Shown piece after piece: positions 45,285 to 58,300 of a DNA stretch of 64,000 bases. The stretch is from positions 81,768,101 to 81,832,100 of the forward strand of contig NC_088300.1 of the NCBI RefSeq assembly GCF_032854445.1, in the 5' to 3' direction. The notes under the pieces are model-generated. The model was not told the DNA's origin. It searched no databases and saw only the letters and a list, made by a program, of their open reading frames with translations. Source of the stretch: Liolophura sinensis (Eukaryota; Mollusca; Polyplacophora; Chitonida; Chitonidae). Each line of letters opens with the position of its first letter. Position 1 is the stretch's first letter. A program made the position numbers and the translations under genes.

Positions 45285-45412
45285 CGCTTACTTGCCTTCA
45301 GTAAGTCGCCTCAAAAAAGTACCACTAGATAGGAGCGGTGGAAATCCGTCCTGGAACAAGGAGGCACACGACATGCACCCTAAAGACTTTTTCGTCGTTA
45401 GGTACGACGTTA
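45285..45412 (-). mobile_element. SINE fragment, second family, minus strand
   Basis: Complement of the 20245-20571 element: CAGTAAGTCGCCTCA, GAGCGGTGGAAATCCGTCCT, ACATGCACCCTAAAGAC and TACGACGTTAACC occur in the expected order. The 45225-45265 stretch before it matches the first SINE family (GGTTTCCTCCCACTATAATG). Confidence 0.8.
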
Positions 45413-46340
45413 ACCTGCATGTCCAGTAGTACACAACAGTGCGTGTCAGATAGGTCTCTTGTAACCTACACGTCTGGCAATACACAACGTGCGTGTCGGA
45501 TAGGTCTCCTGTAACCTACATGCCTGCTAGTACACAACAGTGCGTGTCAGATAGGCCTGTAACTTAGACGCCTGGCAATACACAACAGTGCGTGTGAGAC
45601 AGGTCTGCTGTAACCTACATGTCTGGTAACACACAGCAGTACGTGTCAGATAGGTCTCTTGTAACCTACACGTCTGGCAATACACAACAGTGCGTGTCGG
45701 ATAGGTCTCCTGTAACCTACATGTCTGCTAGTACACAACAGTGCGTCAGATAGGCCTCCTGTAACCTACAAGTCTGGCAATACACAACATTGCGTGGTTT
45801 CCTGTAATATACACAACAGAGTGTGCCAGATAGTTCTCCTGTAATCTACGCGTCTGGTAATGCACAACAGTGCGCGTAAGATGGGTCTCCTGTAACCTAC
45901 ACGTCTGGTGATACACAACAGTGCGTGTCAGGTCTTCTGTAACCTACATGTCTGGTAATACACAACAGAGCGTGTCAGATAGGTCTCGTGTAACCTACAC
46001 GTGTGGTAATACACAACAGGGTGTGTCAGATAAGTCTCGTGTAACCTACATGTCTAGTAATACACAACAGTGCGTGTCTGATAGGTCTCTTGTAACCTAC
46101 ATGTCTAGTAATACACAACAGGGTGTGTCAGGTCTCGTGTAACCTACATGTCTGGCAATACACAAGAGAGCGCCAGCCAGCTCTCCTGTAACTTACACGT
46201 CTGGCAATAGACAAGTTCATATCGGGTCTCCTGTAATCTACATGCACGTCTGTCACAGCAGTGCGTGCCAAATAGGTCTCCTGTAATCTATGCAACAGTG
46301 CGTGTAAGATAGGTCTGCAGTAACCTGCAGAGCGTCACAA
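45410..46340. repeat. ~61-bp minisatellite
   Basis: About 16 degenerate units CCTGTAACCTACATGTCTGG plus AATACACAACAGTGCGTGTC and AGATAGGTCTC. Confidence 0.94.
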
Positions 46341-46959
46341 GTATATCACGTGTACTTTCCATGGGGTATAAGTAATTTCCCGGAGAAAGTCAAGCTTTCC
46401 TTTAGATGATCTGTATTTCGACATGCATGCCATACATTTCTTCCCCAAGAATGGTATAAATGCATGTTGGGATATAGATTTACCAAAATAAAGACCATTA
46501 ATACTAGAAACTCATCAATGGAACAACGACTTCCTACGGTCAACTCAAGAGTGGCCATAACCCTGATCATGTACATGTAATGGATTTAGTGTGGGTAGGT
46601 TTAGGCGTGGAAGTGGGCGGTTGTTGATTGCGAATATAGGCAACACACTTTACTCAAGACGAAATCAGCCAGCTCCAAAACGGGAATTAACTGAAGAGCA
46701 CGGAATGTACATGTATCACCAACCACTGGCAATTACCTGACAAACTTTTCAACATGACATTGGTTTTCACCACCAAGTAGTCTAGGTGTGTGTCTTGCTG
46801 TTTTGCCCTCAGATCAAAAGGAGCACAGTGGAGTACTGTGGAGTCCAGACGGTGCAGTGGAGTGAGACCACACAACACTAGCCCTAGAGAACATAGATTG
46901 AAACCACACATGCACTGTCATCACACATCATGTCATCCCACGTCATCCCATATCATCAC

Positions 46960-47115
46960 ACAACAGGCTGTGACCCCACAATCATTGAACACAGACTGTG
47001 ATCACACAATCACTGAACACAGACTGTGACCACACAATCATTGAACACAGACTGTGATAACACAATCATTGAACACAAACTGTGATCACACAATCATTGA
47101 ACACACAAACACTGA
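46960..47115. repeat. ~29-bp tandem repeat
   Basis: Five copies of CACAATCATTGAACACAGAC plus TGTGATCA. 46340-46960 before it is unique. Confidence 0.9.
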
Positions 47116-47356
47116 AAACAGAGTGCCATCACATGTTTACTCAGAAGAGCTACCTTTACTGGATATCTATAATAAATATTTACATTATGAAACTATGACA
47201 AGTATATCAAAGTACATCACTACAGATAATAGTCTAAAATCTGTCCTAATTTGCATAATTGTGAACATTTATGAGGGGACAAACCAGCAGAATCAACGTC
47301 TGCCGCATACATCATTTGGGGTGGGCTGGCGGGGGAGCAGGAGTGGACAGGCGGGG

Positions 47357-47375
47357 GCGGAGGGGGGGGGGGGGG
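47357..47375. repeat. Poly-G tract
   Basis: Run of more than 14 G within a G-rich 80-bp stretch (47315-47380). Confidence 0.85.
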
Positions 47376-47494
47376 GCTTGATGTGATCAATATGGCCTAT
47401 TGAATTAAACCACACCAATAACTGAAGCCATCACCATACCACTACGAATGATAAAATTATGTCCGTGAAGATGGAGGACACACAGACAGCTAAA

Positions 47495-47815
47495 TCTCAT
47501 GCCCAACCAGTCAATTTGCACACTCAACCAGCTAAATCGCATGGTCCAGCCAACCAAATCGCACACCCTGCCAGCCAATTTGCACGCCAACCAGCCAAAT
47601 TGCACGCCCAACCATGTGGAAGAGGCTTCCATCCTGTGTTTATGCATAGATCGTCTACAGCAATGTACATGTAGGAGAGACTACCCATTCTGCATTTATG
47701 TGTAGACCATCCACAGCAATGTAGGGGAGAATACCCATTCTGTGTTTATGTGTGGACCGTCCACTGCAATGTAGGGGAGACTACCCATTCTGTGTTTATG
47801 TGTTGACCGCAGTGG
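47495..47815. repeat. Two small tandem repeats
   Basis: 47495-47620: ~21-bp units AACCAGCCAAATCGCACGCC. 47630-47815: three ~60-bp copies with GGGGAGACTACCCATTCTG and TGTGTTTATGTGT. Confidence 0.85.
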
Positions 47816-48164
47816 TCTTGCCAAGGGTTATCCAGAGTGCAAATCCACATGTAGGTCCATGATTTGTCCATTCTAGGGTTGAAGTGCAGTCTAAATAAAG
47901 GGCTTCCAACCTTTGAGCCTAGAAATAAAGCATGCCTGCTCACCCACCTGTAAAATCTTACCAGTCCTCCTTTCCCATCAATTTGCTGAAAAAAGTCTTT
48001 CCAGCAACTTCATATGGGCATGTGTTCTTTTGCAGAAGTAAACTCATATCAGGAAGACATCAAAGCGAGTAAACCAATGGGGCTGTTTCATCTTAAACAT
48101 TCCTAATTTGGGAAAATTTGGGTTTGCTTGAGAAGACCTTATTTTCCATAACAACCTACCTTTT

Positions 48165-48400
48165 CTGGTGCAACTAACATTACAACCTCACCAACTGTTT
48201 GCAACTAACAACATTGTCACCCAACCAGCTGGTGCAACTAACAACATTGTCACCCAACCAGCTGGTGCAAATAACATTATTGCCACCCAACCAGCTGGTG
48301 CAACTAACAAAATTGCCACCCAACCAGCTGGTGTAACTAACAACAATACCACCCATCCAGTTGGTGCAGCTGGCAACATTGCCACCCATCCTTCAGAGGC
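48165..48400. repeat. ~33-bp tandem repeat
   Basis: Seven copies of CCAACCAGCTGGTGCAACTA plus ACAACATTGTCAC. It lies 3' of the Neuralized stop codon. No clear minus-strand polyadenylation signal was found between it and 48928. Confidence 0.9.
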
Positions 48401-48927
48401 ACCTAAGTTACCAGCATTGAACATCATTCAAGGAAACTAAAACCAAATAAATATGTGAACAACAGGTGTTGGCTGATAATAGCAGTAGTTGTACAAAAGA
48501 TATACACAAATACATATAGATAATAATACATGTAGATAGATAAATCAAAATAGATAAGAGGTTTTGATTTAAGTATAATGTACACTTGGAAAGAGAGGCA
48601 ATTTAAGGGGAGACTAGTCCCTCAGGCTCAAATTCCCTGCCCATCTCCCCTCTAGTTTGTCTTGGCTAAGCTGGCTTGTTCCAGCAGGCTGCTATTGTTA
48701 GGATTAGCATTAACTGCAAACTGTTTGTGTAGGTCTCAGCACAAGTGCCTGGCTCAAACCATGCGTCTCTTCTGGCAGCCCTACCTGAGCATTTACACCA
48801 TGGATCCCCAGTCATGCTGTATGACTAGCTCTCTGATTACTCCCATTCACGTCTAGTCTTCTACCTTCAAGCTCCAATGCCTAGGGGCTCGCACGGAGAA
48901 GTAAAGTCTTTGTCACAACAGTTATTA

Positions 48928-49364
48928 TCAGGTGCGGTATGTTTTTATCACGTCTTTGATTTTCTGCCGACAGATGGGACATAGTGCGTCTTTCTCCCTC
49001 TGCACAAGAATAGCACATTCGTAGCACATGCACATGTGGCCGCAGGTATACAACACTGAGTTGACAGCTCGCTCATAGCACACTGTGCATTCGTTGTCAG
49101 CATTGTCGGCCATGGGGCTACGCTCTTCCATGCCCTCCTGTATCTGGGAGGGGCCCTGGGACGGTGACTTCTCCATGGGTGGGTGACGAGGCGGGGTGGG
49201 CACACTTGTGCTGCGCAGAAGAGGTGCAGGGTGGATCATTGTGCCAGACTGCAAGGCAGGGACCGGGGTCTGGCGAGGAGGAAGGGCCACTGTGATACTC
49301 CCCTCAAGGAAAGAGGTGGAATGGGCCCTCTGGTTGGTGCGATGAGTGACAGCAGGAACCACAC
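48928..49364 (-). CDS. Neuralized RING exon (terminal)
   Basis: Acceptor complement GTCTGTCTACAG at 49365-49370; stop TGA at 48930-48928. A Pro/Ser/Thr-rich linker ([32 protein letters not shown]) precedes the [48 protein letters not shown]. Confidence 0.95.
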
Positions 49365-52300
49365 CTGTAGACAGACGACAGGATCAGATATACACAAACA
49401 CTACACTGGTACATGTACGTACAGGTTACAACAGTGCCACAGGCAAGACACGTGCCCAACAACAGGGCACGGAGGTCACACAAGTGCCACAGGCAAGACA
49501 CGTGCCCCATAACAGGGCACGGAGGTCACACAAGCGCCACAGGCAAGACACGTGCCCAACAACAGGGCACGGAGGTCACACAAGCGCCACAGGCAAGACA
49601 CGTGCCCCATAACAGGGCACGGAGGTCACACAAGCGCCACAGGCACGACACGTGCCCCACAACAGGGCATGGAGGTCACACAAGCGCCACAGGCACAACA
49701 CGTGCCACACAACAGGGCACGGAGGTCACACAAGTGCCACATGTACGACGTGTCCCCACAACAGGGCACAGAAGTGCCACAGGTGCAACAGGTATGACAG
49801 TTGCCACAGGTACGACACGTGCCACAACACAACACGTGTTGCACAACAGGTTACAGTTTATACTTCTCATGAAATGATGTAGACAGAGGACTACAAGGGA
49901 TGTAGCTCACCCAGAAGTTTGACTTTCTGTATGCTGCCATAGATATCAAAGAAGGCCCAGAGTGGCAAGGTGCGGTCGACATGCATCAGCGTGCAGACGC
50001 GGTGATTGTTCCTCGAGTACTTCACCTCACCTGAAAAAAAGCACACACACAGGGTCCAGTCTTGTACAACACAGTTAAAAGCCTGCTTACCTTGTTGGAG
50101 CTGGGGCTCTTCTTACCATGTGCTGTTAGAGTTTAGGCCTGCTTAACACATTGTGTGACAAAATGAGAACTCAGCTTATCCTGTATAGTCAGAGTGAGAA
50201 CCTGCTTACATGTACCTTGTGCTGTCAAACTGAAGCCCTGCTTAGGGGACCGTCGCTATTTCTCGTTTGCTTCCGGTTCTGTTAAAACGAATGAAACGAA
50301 TGAACACTCAAACAATGGGTGTCGAGTTCGTTTTTTTCCTTAGAGCCAACTACTGGGAACAGCCAAAGAGGGAGCAGGGGCCTTCCAAAATTAGTCCCGC
50401 TAGCACAGCAGGGAATGTCAACTACATGTACACAACAACACGCTTCACTGATCACAACTGCCCAGATGTAGGAACAGTGTAAATCTTTTCTACACAACAT
50501 GTTGACAACACAGTAAATCAAATACCACATTAGGGTAAGAATCAATTTTGTTTTTGTTGTTTTTTTTTAATATTTAGCTTTCTCATTTTTTAGTTACTTG
50601 GTTGAACATAATGTCATGTATCCAATGAATCAATTGCTGCCTTTCATGTGAATAAAGTTTGCGAAAAACTCCTGTGAGGGTAAAACAACTGTACCCGAAC
50701 ATGGAAGAGGCTTCCCTTTACTGGCCACGTGCCTGCCTTGGCAGGAGAATATCAATCTGACAGTACATTCTCAAAAAATAGGGAGGGTGAGGAGGATCAT
50801 CGGGAGGGTGAGAAAAATCATCAGGAGGGTGAGGAGGATCATTGGAAGGGTGAGGAAAATCACTGGAAGGGTGAGGAGGATCAGTCGAAGGCTGAGGAGG
50901 ATCACTGGAAGGGTGAGGAGGATCATCAAGAGGGCCAGGGGGATCATTGGGAGGGTGAGGAAAATCACTGGAAGGGTGAGGAGGATCAGTCGAAGGGTGA
51001 GGAGGATCATTGGAAGGGTGAGGAGGATCACTGGAAGGGTGAGGAGGATCAGTGGAAGGGTGAGGAGGATCATCAAGAGGGCCAGGGGGATCATTGGGAA
51101 GGTGAGGAGGATCACTGGGAGGGCGAGGAAAATCATCGGGAGGGTGAGGAGGATCATCGGGAGGGTGAGGAGGATCATCGGGAGGGTGAGGAGGATCATC
51201 AAGAGGGCGAGGAGGATCATTTGGAGGGTGAGGAGGATCATTTGGAGGGTGAGGAGGATCATCAAGAGGGCGAGGAGGATCATCAAGAGGGCGAGGAGGT
51301 TCATCGGGAAAGTGAGGAGGATCATCAAGAGGGTGAGGAGGATCATCAAGAGGGCGAGGAGGATCATCGGAGGGCGAGGAGGATCATCGGGAGGGCGAGC
51401 TGGACGGCAAGAAGGCTTATTGGGAGAGCAAGGAGGATCATCGGGACGGCAAGAGGATCATTCGGGAAGGTATCAATTCACCAAATATTATTCAACTATA
51501 CAAACTACTTTACAAAACATATGGACTAAGTCAAGAAGATAGTTCCTAAACTATTTACAGGAGTATCTGCATTTTTGTATTGTGTACACTTCTGTCATAA
51601 TGACTTCAAAGCCCACTGTTATTAAACTATGCTGGTAGAATTTATCGGTCACTGGGTAGAGTGGCGTGTATTTCATGCCAAAAAAGGGTATAAGCAGTGT
51701 GATAGAAAGTATAAACAATATTCGCTCAGTTGACAACAAAGTCTGAGCGGTTCGACCTAACACAAAATATTAAAGCCCCTTTTCTTAATTCCCAGATTCT
51801 CCACCAGACCTCGCCTGAACTATGTATAGGGAAAATGTGAGCATACCTGTCATTCATCACACACAAACCACGTACATTTCATGTGGCACCTGCATCCATG
51901 TTAGATGTGAGGTTCTGGATGGAATCCCTCAATTTCTGACACAACATGAATGCCTGTCCTAAAAATGTCTGTAGTAAAGTTAGAATTGCATTACCTCTTC
52001 TCCCATCCCTTGGAAGCCTCAACTCAGACATAGATTGAACTGAAATATCTTCCTGATAAACTTTTCAGTTGAACAATAACGACACAAACTATACAATGTG
52101 TATGGATTACATCAGACTGAATGACAACCGGTACAGATAATTACTTTAGAAATTATTATTAGACAACAAACACATAACAAAAGGCATGGTTAAAGTATTA
52201 TATGAGAATTCACACAAAACCTGAAGCTGACAGCTTCAAATATGAAACTTTCATGCAGCTTTCCCTAATCACCTGTATGCCTGCTGGTAGGCCTACTTAC

Positions 52301-55300
52301 ATGTATGTTTGTGAATGAAGGATTGCCTACTGTGACATAAAGACATAGGCACATTTTGTTTCACCAAGACTGGTGAGAGTAGATGCTGGTTATATATGAC
52401 AATTAAAACTTTTTATCAAGGGGAAGCAGGCCCTGATCACTTGGAATCCTCAACACCTGCATGACAGTCTCGGTCACACCCCAAATGCGAAGGCTGGATA
52501 TATGGTACAGTTCACATTAAATGATTTAAATATGCCTTATTAGATCTCAAGCACAGATTTGGATAAACACTCATCACACAGTATAGTTGTCAGCAACTGA
52601 GTTTTTGTCTGGCACGAAACCTGCAGGACCTGATATGACTCGGCAAACAAGTACTTGTACGCTGTATGAGTTTCTGGCATATCTTTGACCACATATTTTG
52701 GAATATCATGAAAATATGTAAGTGTGAAACTTGAGATTTCTTTTGGAATGGTTTCACGAGTGGAACCACTGTTGTTGTTGTTGTTTCTTTGGGTTTGTTT
52801 CTTGTGTACATTCGTACTAATGATCGTTTTACCAATCCCAGTTTACACAATGATGTTTAAACTTATGACTACACAGTGGCTGACCGATACACGCATTTGT
52901 TTGATTCCCTTAAATTGCTTAAACCGAAGGGGCAAACGACAGGTGTAAATCGAGCGTAATAAAATAAACGCATCCGAACGATTTATGGGAACTGTCCCCT
53001 TACCGTGAGCAGTCAGAGTGAAGCCCTGCTTACCTTGTGCAGTCAGAATGAGGCCCTACTTACCTTCTGCAGTCAGTCTGAAGCAGGGGTTTAGCCACGG
53101 CGTTAGGTGAGGGTGTCTCACTTGAGTGACCCAGGACCAATAGGCCGGGGTCGAGGGGCCGGAGATTTAGTCAAACCACTGTTTTTCATGTTGTCATCAT
53201 TTTTGTTATGTCCTCTGAAAATTTTATATGTTCATGTGACTAGGGTTCTTTTATTACAGATATAAGTAGTATGAAAGTTGTCTTTGCACAGTAGGCGAAT
53301 GTCATTAAAGCCTTCTTGGCCTCTGCATCAGTGGCTTAGTACTTGTGTTTTTTAGCATGATCACGGAGCCTGATAGATTGATAGTTCAAATAAAAAGGAA
53401 TTACACTAAACAAATACGGTGACTCTAAGTTAGATGTGATTTTTGGTCGCACTGGCCACTGCCATTGATATTGCCAATTGCCATTGGGCCGACATCAACA
53501 AAACTGAAAGTAAACCAGGCCTGAAATTGCTCGTGCCCTCAGTCCACTCGCCCGCTCCGACTGCAGACTTTCAATTTCAGTGTGTTGTAAGCCTGACAGT
53601 AACTTAGCCACGTGAACGTTTTCGTTCAGTCTGCAGAAAACGTTTTTGATTCAGTACAGCGACATCAACAAAACTGAAAGTAAACCAGGCCTGAAATTTC
53701 TCGTGCCCTCAGTCCACTCGCCCACTCTGACTGCATACTTCAATTTCAGTGTGTTGTAAGCCTGACAGTAACTTAGCCACACGAACGTTTTCGTTCAGCC
53801 TGCAGAAAACGTTGTTGTTTCGGTACACCTTTTTTTTCGTCACTTTGGGCCGTTACCTACATTGACTCGGCAGTCCACTTCCAAAATGTCCGATGAAGTC
53901 ATCGCTGTCAATGTCAGCACCAGCGTGTGCCTGGAGTTCAACATCAAGCTCCAAATCAGAATCCTCTTCGGTGTCTGAGTGTACACTAGCACGAGTTGAA
54001 GCTTTGCTGAAGAAAGACATTATCTTGCTAGATTTATCAGAGCCAAGTTTTGACATCTTGGCCGACTCCAAGTGGTTCGATGCTTCCTATACGTACCGCG
54101 TGCGTGGATCGGGTCTTGAATGTACTAATGATGGGAAATTCCAAAAGTATTAAACCTTTCGGTCCTGCTGGCTATGTGCTATCAAAATGAAGCTCTGCTT
54201 ACCTTAAGCAGTCAGAGTGAAGCCCTGCTTACTTTGTGCAGTCAGAGTGAAGCCCTGCTTACCTTGTGCAGTCAGAGTGAAGCCCTGCTTACCTTGTGCA
54301 GTCAGAGTGAAGCCCTGCTTACCTTGTGCAGTCAGAGTGAAGCCCTGCTTACCTTGTGCAGTCAGAGTGAAGCCCTGCTTACCTTGTGCAGTCAGAGTGA
54401 AGCCCTGCTTACCTTCTACAGTCGGTGTAAAGCCCAGCTAACCTTCATCAGTCAGTGAAGTCCTGCTTACCTTCTACAGTAAGTGTGAAGCCCTACTCAC
54501 CTTCTGCAGTCAGTGTGAAGCCCTGCTTACCTTCTGCAGTCAATGAAACCCTGCTTACCTTCTGCAGTCAGTGAAGCCGTGCTTACCTTCTGCAGTCAGT
54601 GAAGCCATGCTTACCTTCTGCAGTCAGTGAAGCCGTGCTTACCTTCTGCAGTCAGTGAAGTCCTGCCTACCTTCCGCAGACAGTGTGAAGTTCTGCTTAC
54701 CTTCTACAGTCAGTGTGAAATCCTGCTTCCCTTCTGCAGTCAGTGAAGCCCAGCTTACCTTCTACAGTCAGTGTGAAGCCCTACTCACCTTCTGCAGTCA
54801 GTGTGAAGCCCTGCTTACCTTCTGCAGTCAATGAAACCCTGCTTACCTTCTGCAGTCAGTGAAGCCGTGCTTACCTTCTGCAGTCAGTGAAGTCCTGCCT
54901 ACCTTCTGCAGTCAGTGTGAAGTTCTGCTTACCTTCTACAGTCAGTGTGAAATCCTGCTTCCCTTCTGCAGTCAGTGAAGCCCAGCTTACCTTCTACAGT
55001 CAGTGTGAAGCCCTACTCACCTTCTGCAGTCAGTGTGAAGCCCTGCTTACCTTCTGCAGTCAATGAAACCCTGCTTACCTTCTGCAGTCAGTGAAGCCGT
55101 GCTTACCTTCTGCAGTCAGTGAAGTCCTGCCTACCTTCTGCAGTCAGTGTGAAGTTCTGCTTACCTTCTACAGTCAGTGTGAAATCCTGCTTCCCTTCTG
55201 CAGTCAGTGAAGCCCAGCTTACCTTCTACAGTCAGTGTGAAGCCGAGCTCATCCCCAACCTCTGCGTTGCGGCAAACATCCTTGTTAACCACCCAGTACT

Positions 55301-58300
55301 CCATACGGTCGAGCAAGAGATCAGAGTCATCAGGTAGCGCCTCTTGCTGGATGGTATCTGGATCACACGATGTAAACCCAAAGCCCAGACCCCCATCAAA
55401 CGTGTCATCCAGCCCCAGAATCTGCAGCACAATCTTCTCACCACAGCTCAACGGTCGGTCTGTGAAGACATAGCCATTACAGAAATCCTCCCTGCTCCTA
55501 ATCCCTATAGTCCGGTCAGGAGACAGCTTGACGTTTTTTCCACAGAGTCTGTGTAAAGGCATCGGGCTGAAGTTGATGTTGAGGTGATAACGAGTGAGGC
55601 CTGAGCTGACATAGTCTGGTGGGGTGATGGTAAGGGCGTTGGCCAGGTGGGAGGGCAGGTCACCCACCACGGGCAGCTGCGGGGACAATGAGCAAGTCTG
55701 TGTAGGGGTTGGGCACATCAAACTGCTCAGGTTGTTCAAAGGTTGGGTTTCTGAAGAAGAGAATGTGACCTCAGCATACAGTAGCCCCCCACAAGAGCTG
55801 CTTCATACTAGATCATGACTGTCTTCATTGGTGTATAGTCTATAACACTACCACATTACTCACTATTACCCACCAAACAACATCCTCAAAAACTACAACA
55901 GGGATGGTCTGGGGATATGTTCTGATTTTCTCTTGGTTGATCATATGTCAGATGATCATTAAAAAGCTGGTGTGTCAGATAATCTGACCAGCCAAAAAAT
56001 CAGGCCAACTCAAACTTTTTTCGGGGTTTCTAACATATTTTTTTTTTTTTTTTTTATCCCTTGTGTAAGATGAACACAACATTGTTAAACAGCAGTCACT
56101 GTGCTGCTCTGACTTACAGAAATTATACATGTACTCAGCAGTACATGTTTGATCTCGTAAGAAAATCCATTTTCACCCGCTTTGCTTGCATCAGCATAGA
56201 TGTTTTCACAGCTTACCAATGTAGGCTCTAAATGATCTAACAGTAGCATTGTTTATGTTAAAATCTGGCGGAGTTTATTCAGATATAAGCAGCCAAGAAT
56301 TGTGTTGATACGGATTAGGGTATTACATTACCATCTGTCCACTACCACCTCTCCACTAACCCATGTCCACTACCAACTCTCCACTACCCCCTGTCCACTA
56401 CCACATCTCCACTACCCTTGTTGCCTACCAGCTGACGACTACCACCTCTCCACTACCACCAGTCCACTATCCTCTCTCCTCTACTACACATCCACTACCC
56501 ACTCTCCACTACTACACGTCCACTACCCACTCTCCACTACCACACGTCCACTGCCCACTCTCTACAAATCCACTACTACACATCCACTGCCCCTATCCAC
56601 TACCCTCTCCACTACTACACGTCCACTGCCCACTCTCCACTACTACACGTCCACTGCCCACTCCCCACTACTACACGTCCACTGCCCAGTCCCCACTACT
56701 ACACGTCCACTGCCCACTCTCCACTACTACACGTCCACTGCCCACTCCCCACTACTACACATCCACTGCCCACTCTCCACTACGACACCTCCACTACCCA
56801 CTCTCCACTACCACACGTCCACTGCCCACTATCCACTACCACACGTCCACTGCCCACTCTCCACTACCACACGTCCATTGCCCACCCTCCACTACCACAC
56901 GTCCATTGCCCACTCTCCACTACCACACGTCCACTGCCCACTCTCCACTACTACACATCCACTACCCACTCTCCACTACCACACGTCCACTATCCTCTCT
57001 CCACTACTACACATCCACTGCCCACTCTCCACTACTACACATCCACTACCCACTCTCCACCACTACACGTCCACTACCCACTCTTCACTACCACACGTCC
57101 ACTGCCCACTCTCCACTACCACACGTCCACTGCCCACTTTCCACTACCTCACGTCCACTGCCCACTCTCCACTACCACACATCCACTACCCACTCTCCAC
57201 TACTACCCATCCACTGCCCACTCTCCACTACTCACTCTCCACTACTACACGTCCACTGCCCACTCTCCACTACCACACGTCCACTACCCACTCTCCACTA
57301 CTACACGTCCACTGCCCACTCGCCACTACTACACGTCCACTGCCCACTCTCCACGACACTTCCACCACCCACTCTCCACTACCACACATCCACTGCCCAC
57401 TCTCCACTACCACACGTCCACTTCCCACTCTCCACTACCACACGTCCACTGCCCACTACCACATGTCCACTATTACCTCTCCAGTACCATCTCTCATCTA
57501 CCACCCCTCCACTACCCACTCTCCACTACTACACGTCCACTACCCACTCTCCATTACCACATGTCCACTACCCACTCTCCATTACCACACGTCCACTATT
57601 ACCTCTCCACTACTACACATCCACTACCCACTCTCCATTACCACCCGTCCACTATTACCTCTCCACTACCACCCTTCCACTATCCTCTCTCCACTACTAC
57701 ACGTCCACTACCCACTTCCCACTACCACCCATCCACTACCACCTCTCCACTACCACCTGTCCTATCAATAAGAGAAATGTTCTTGAAGTACATTCAAGAA
57801 CTTGTCTTGTGTGATGAAATTCTTGAGTTTAGTCAGTGACGTTGGGTGCTGAACAATGTGATATGCAGGTTCAGTACAAAAGTTACCTAATACCGACGTA
57901 CTGTGGGATCTGGATTCAGTGAGGAAAACCTGATCTCAACAGATAAAACCAGACAAAACCTGAACAAAAGAACACGTTACCTGGGTTAACAAGCTCAACT
58001 GCCACTGTATTACCATAGACATCAAACAGGGCCCACAGAGGCTCGTTCACGTTGACGCCGCCAAAGAAGAAGCCCTTGTCCTCGCCGTTGAGGGAGTAGG
58101 ACACCTCTCCACTTCTGCTTACAGAGAATACCAGCAGGTTACCCGTCACGGCGTATCTCTCACTCAGAGCCTTAGCCCAGTGGCCGGGCTTGTTGGTGAG
58201 GTCTGGGCAGGCGTAGCGCGGCAGATCCGATGACCGAACTGTGGCAGGGTCGACGCTGGTAAACCCAAACCTCAGTACTCCACTCCAGCTGGTGGACGTC

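Noticed and set aside
50720..51540. Glu/Gly/His-rich 266-codon protein
   Set aside because: 21-bp repeat reading frame, with long frames also open in a second forward frame and on the opposite strand.
56302..57814. Two plus-strand frames of over 480 codons rich in Thr, Pro, Leu, His and Ser
   Set aside because: They follow from the nearly G-free CCACT repeat inside a Neuralized intron on the opposite strand; two frames are open at once.
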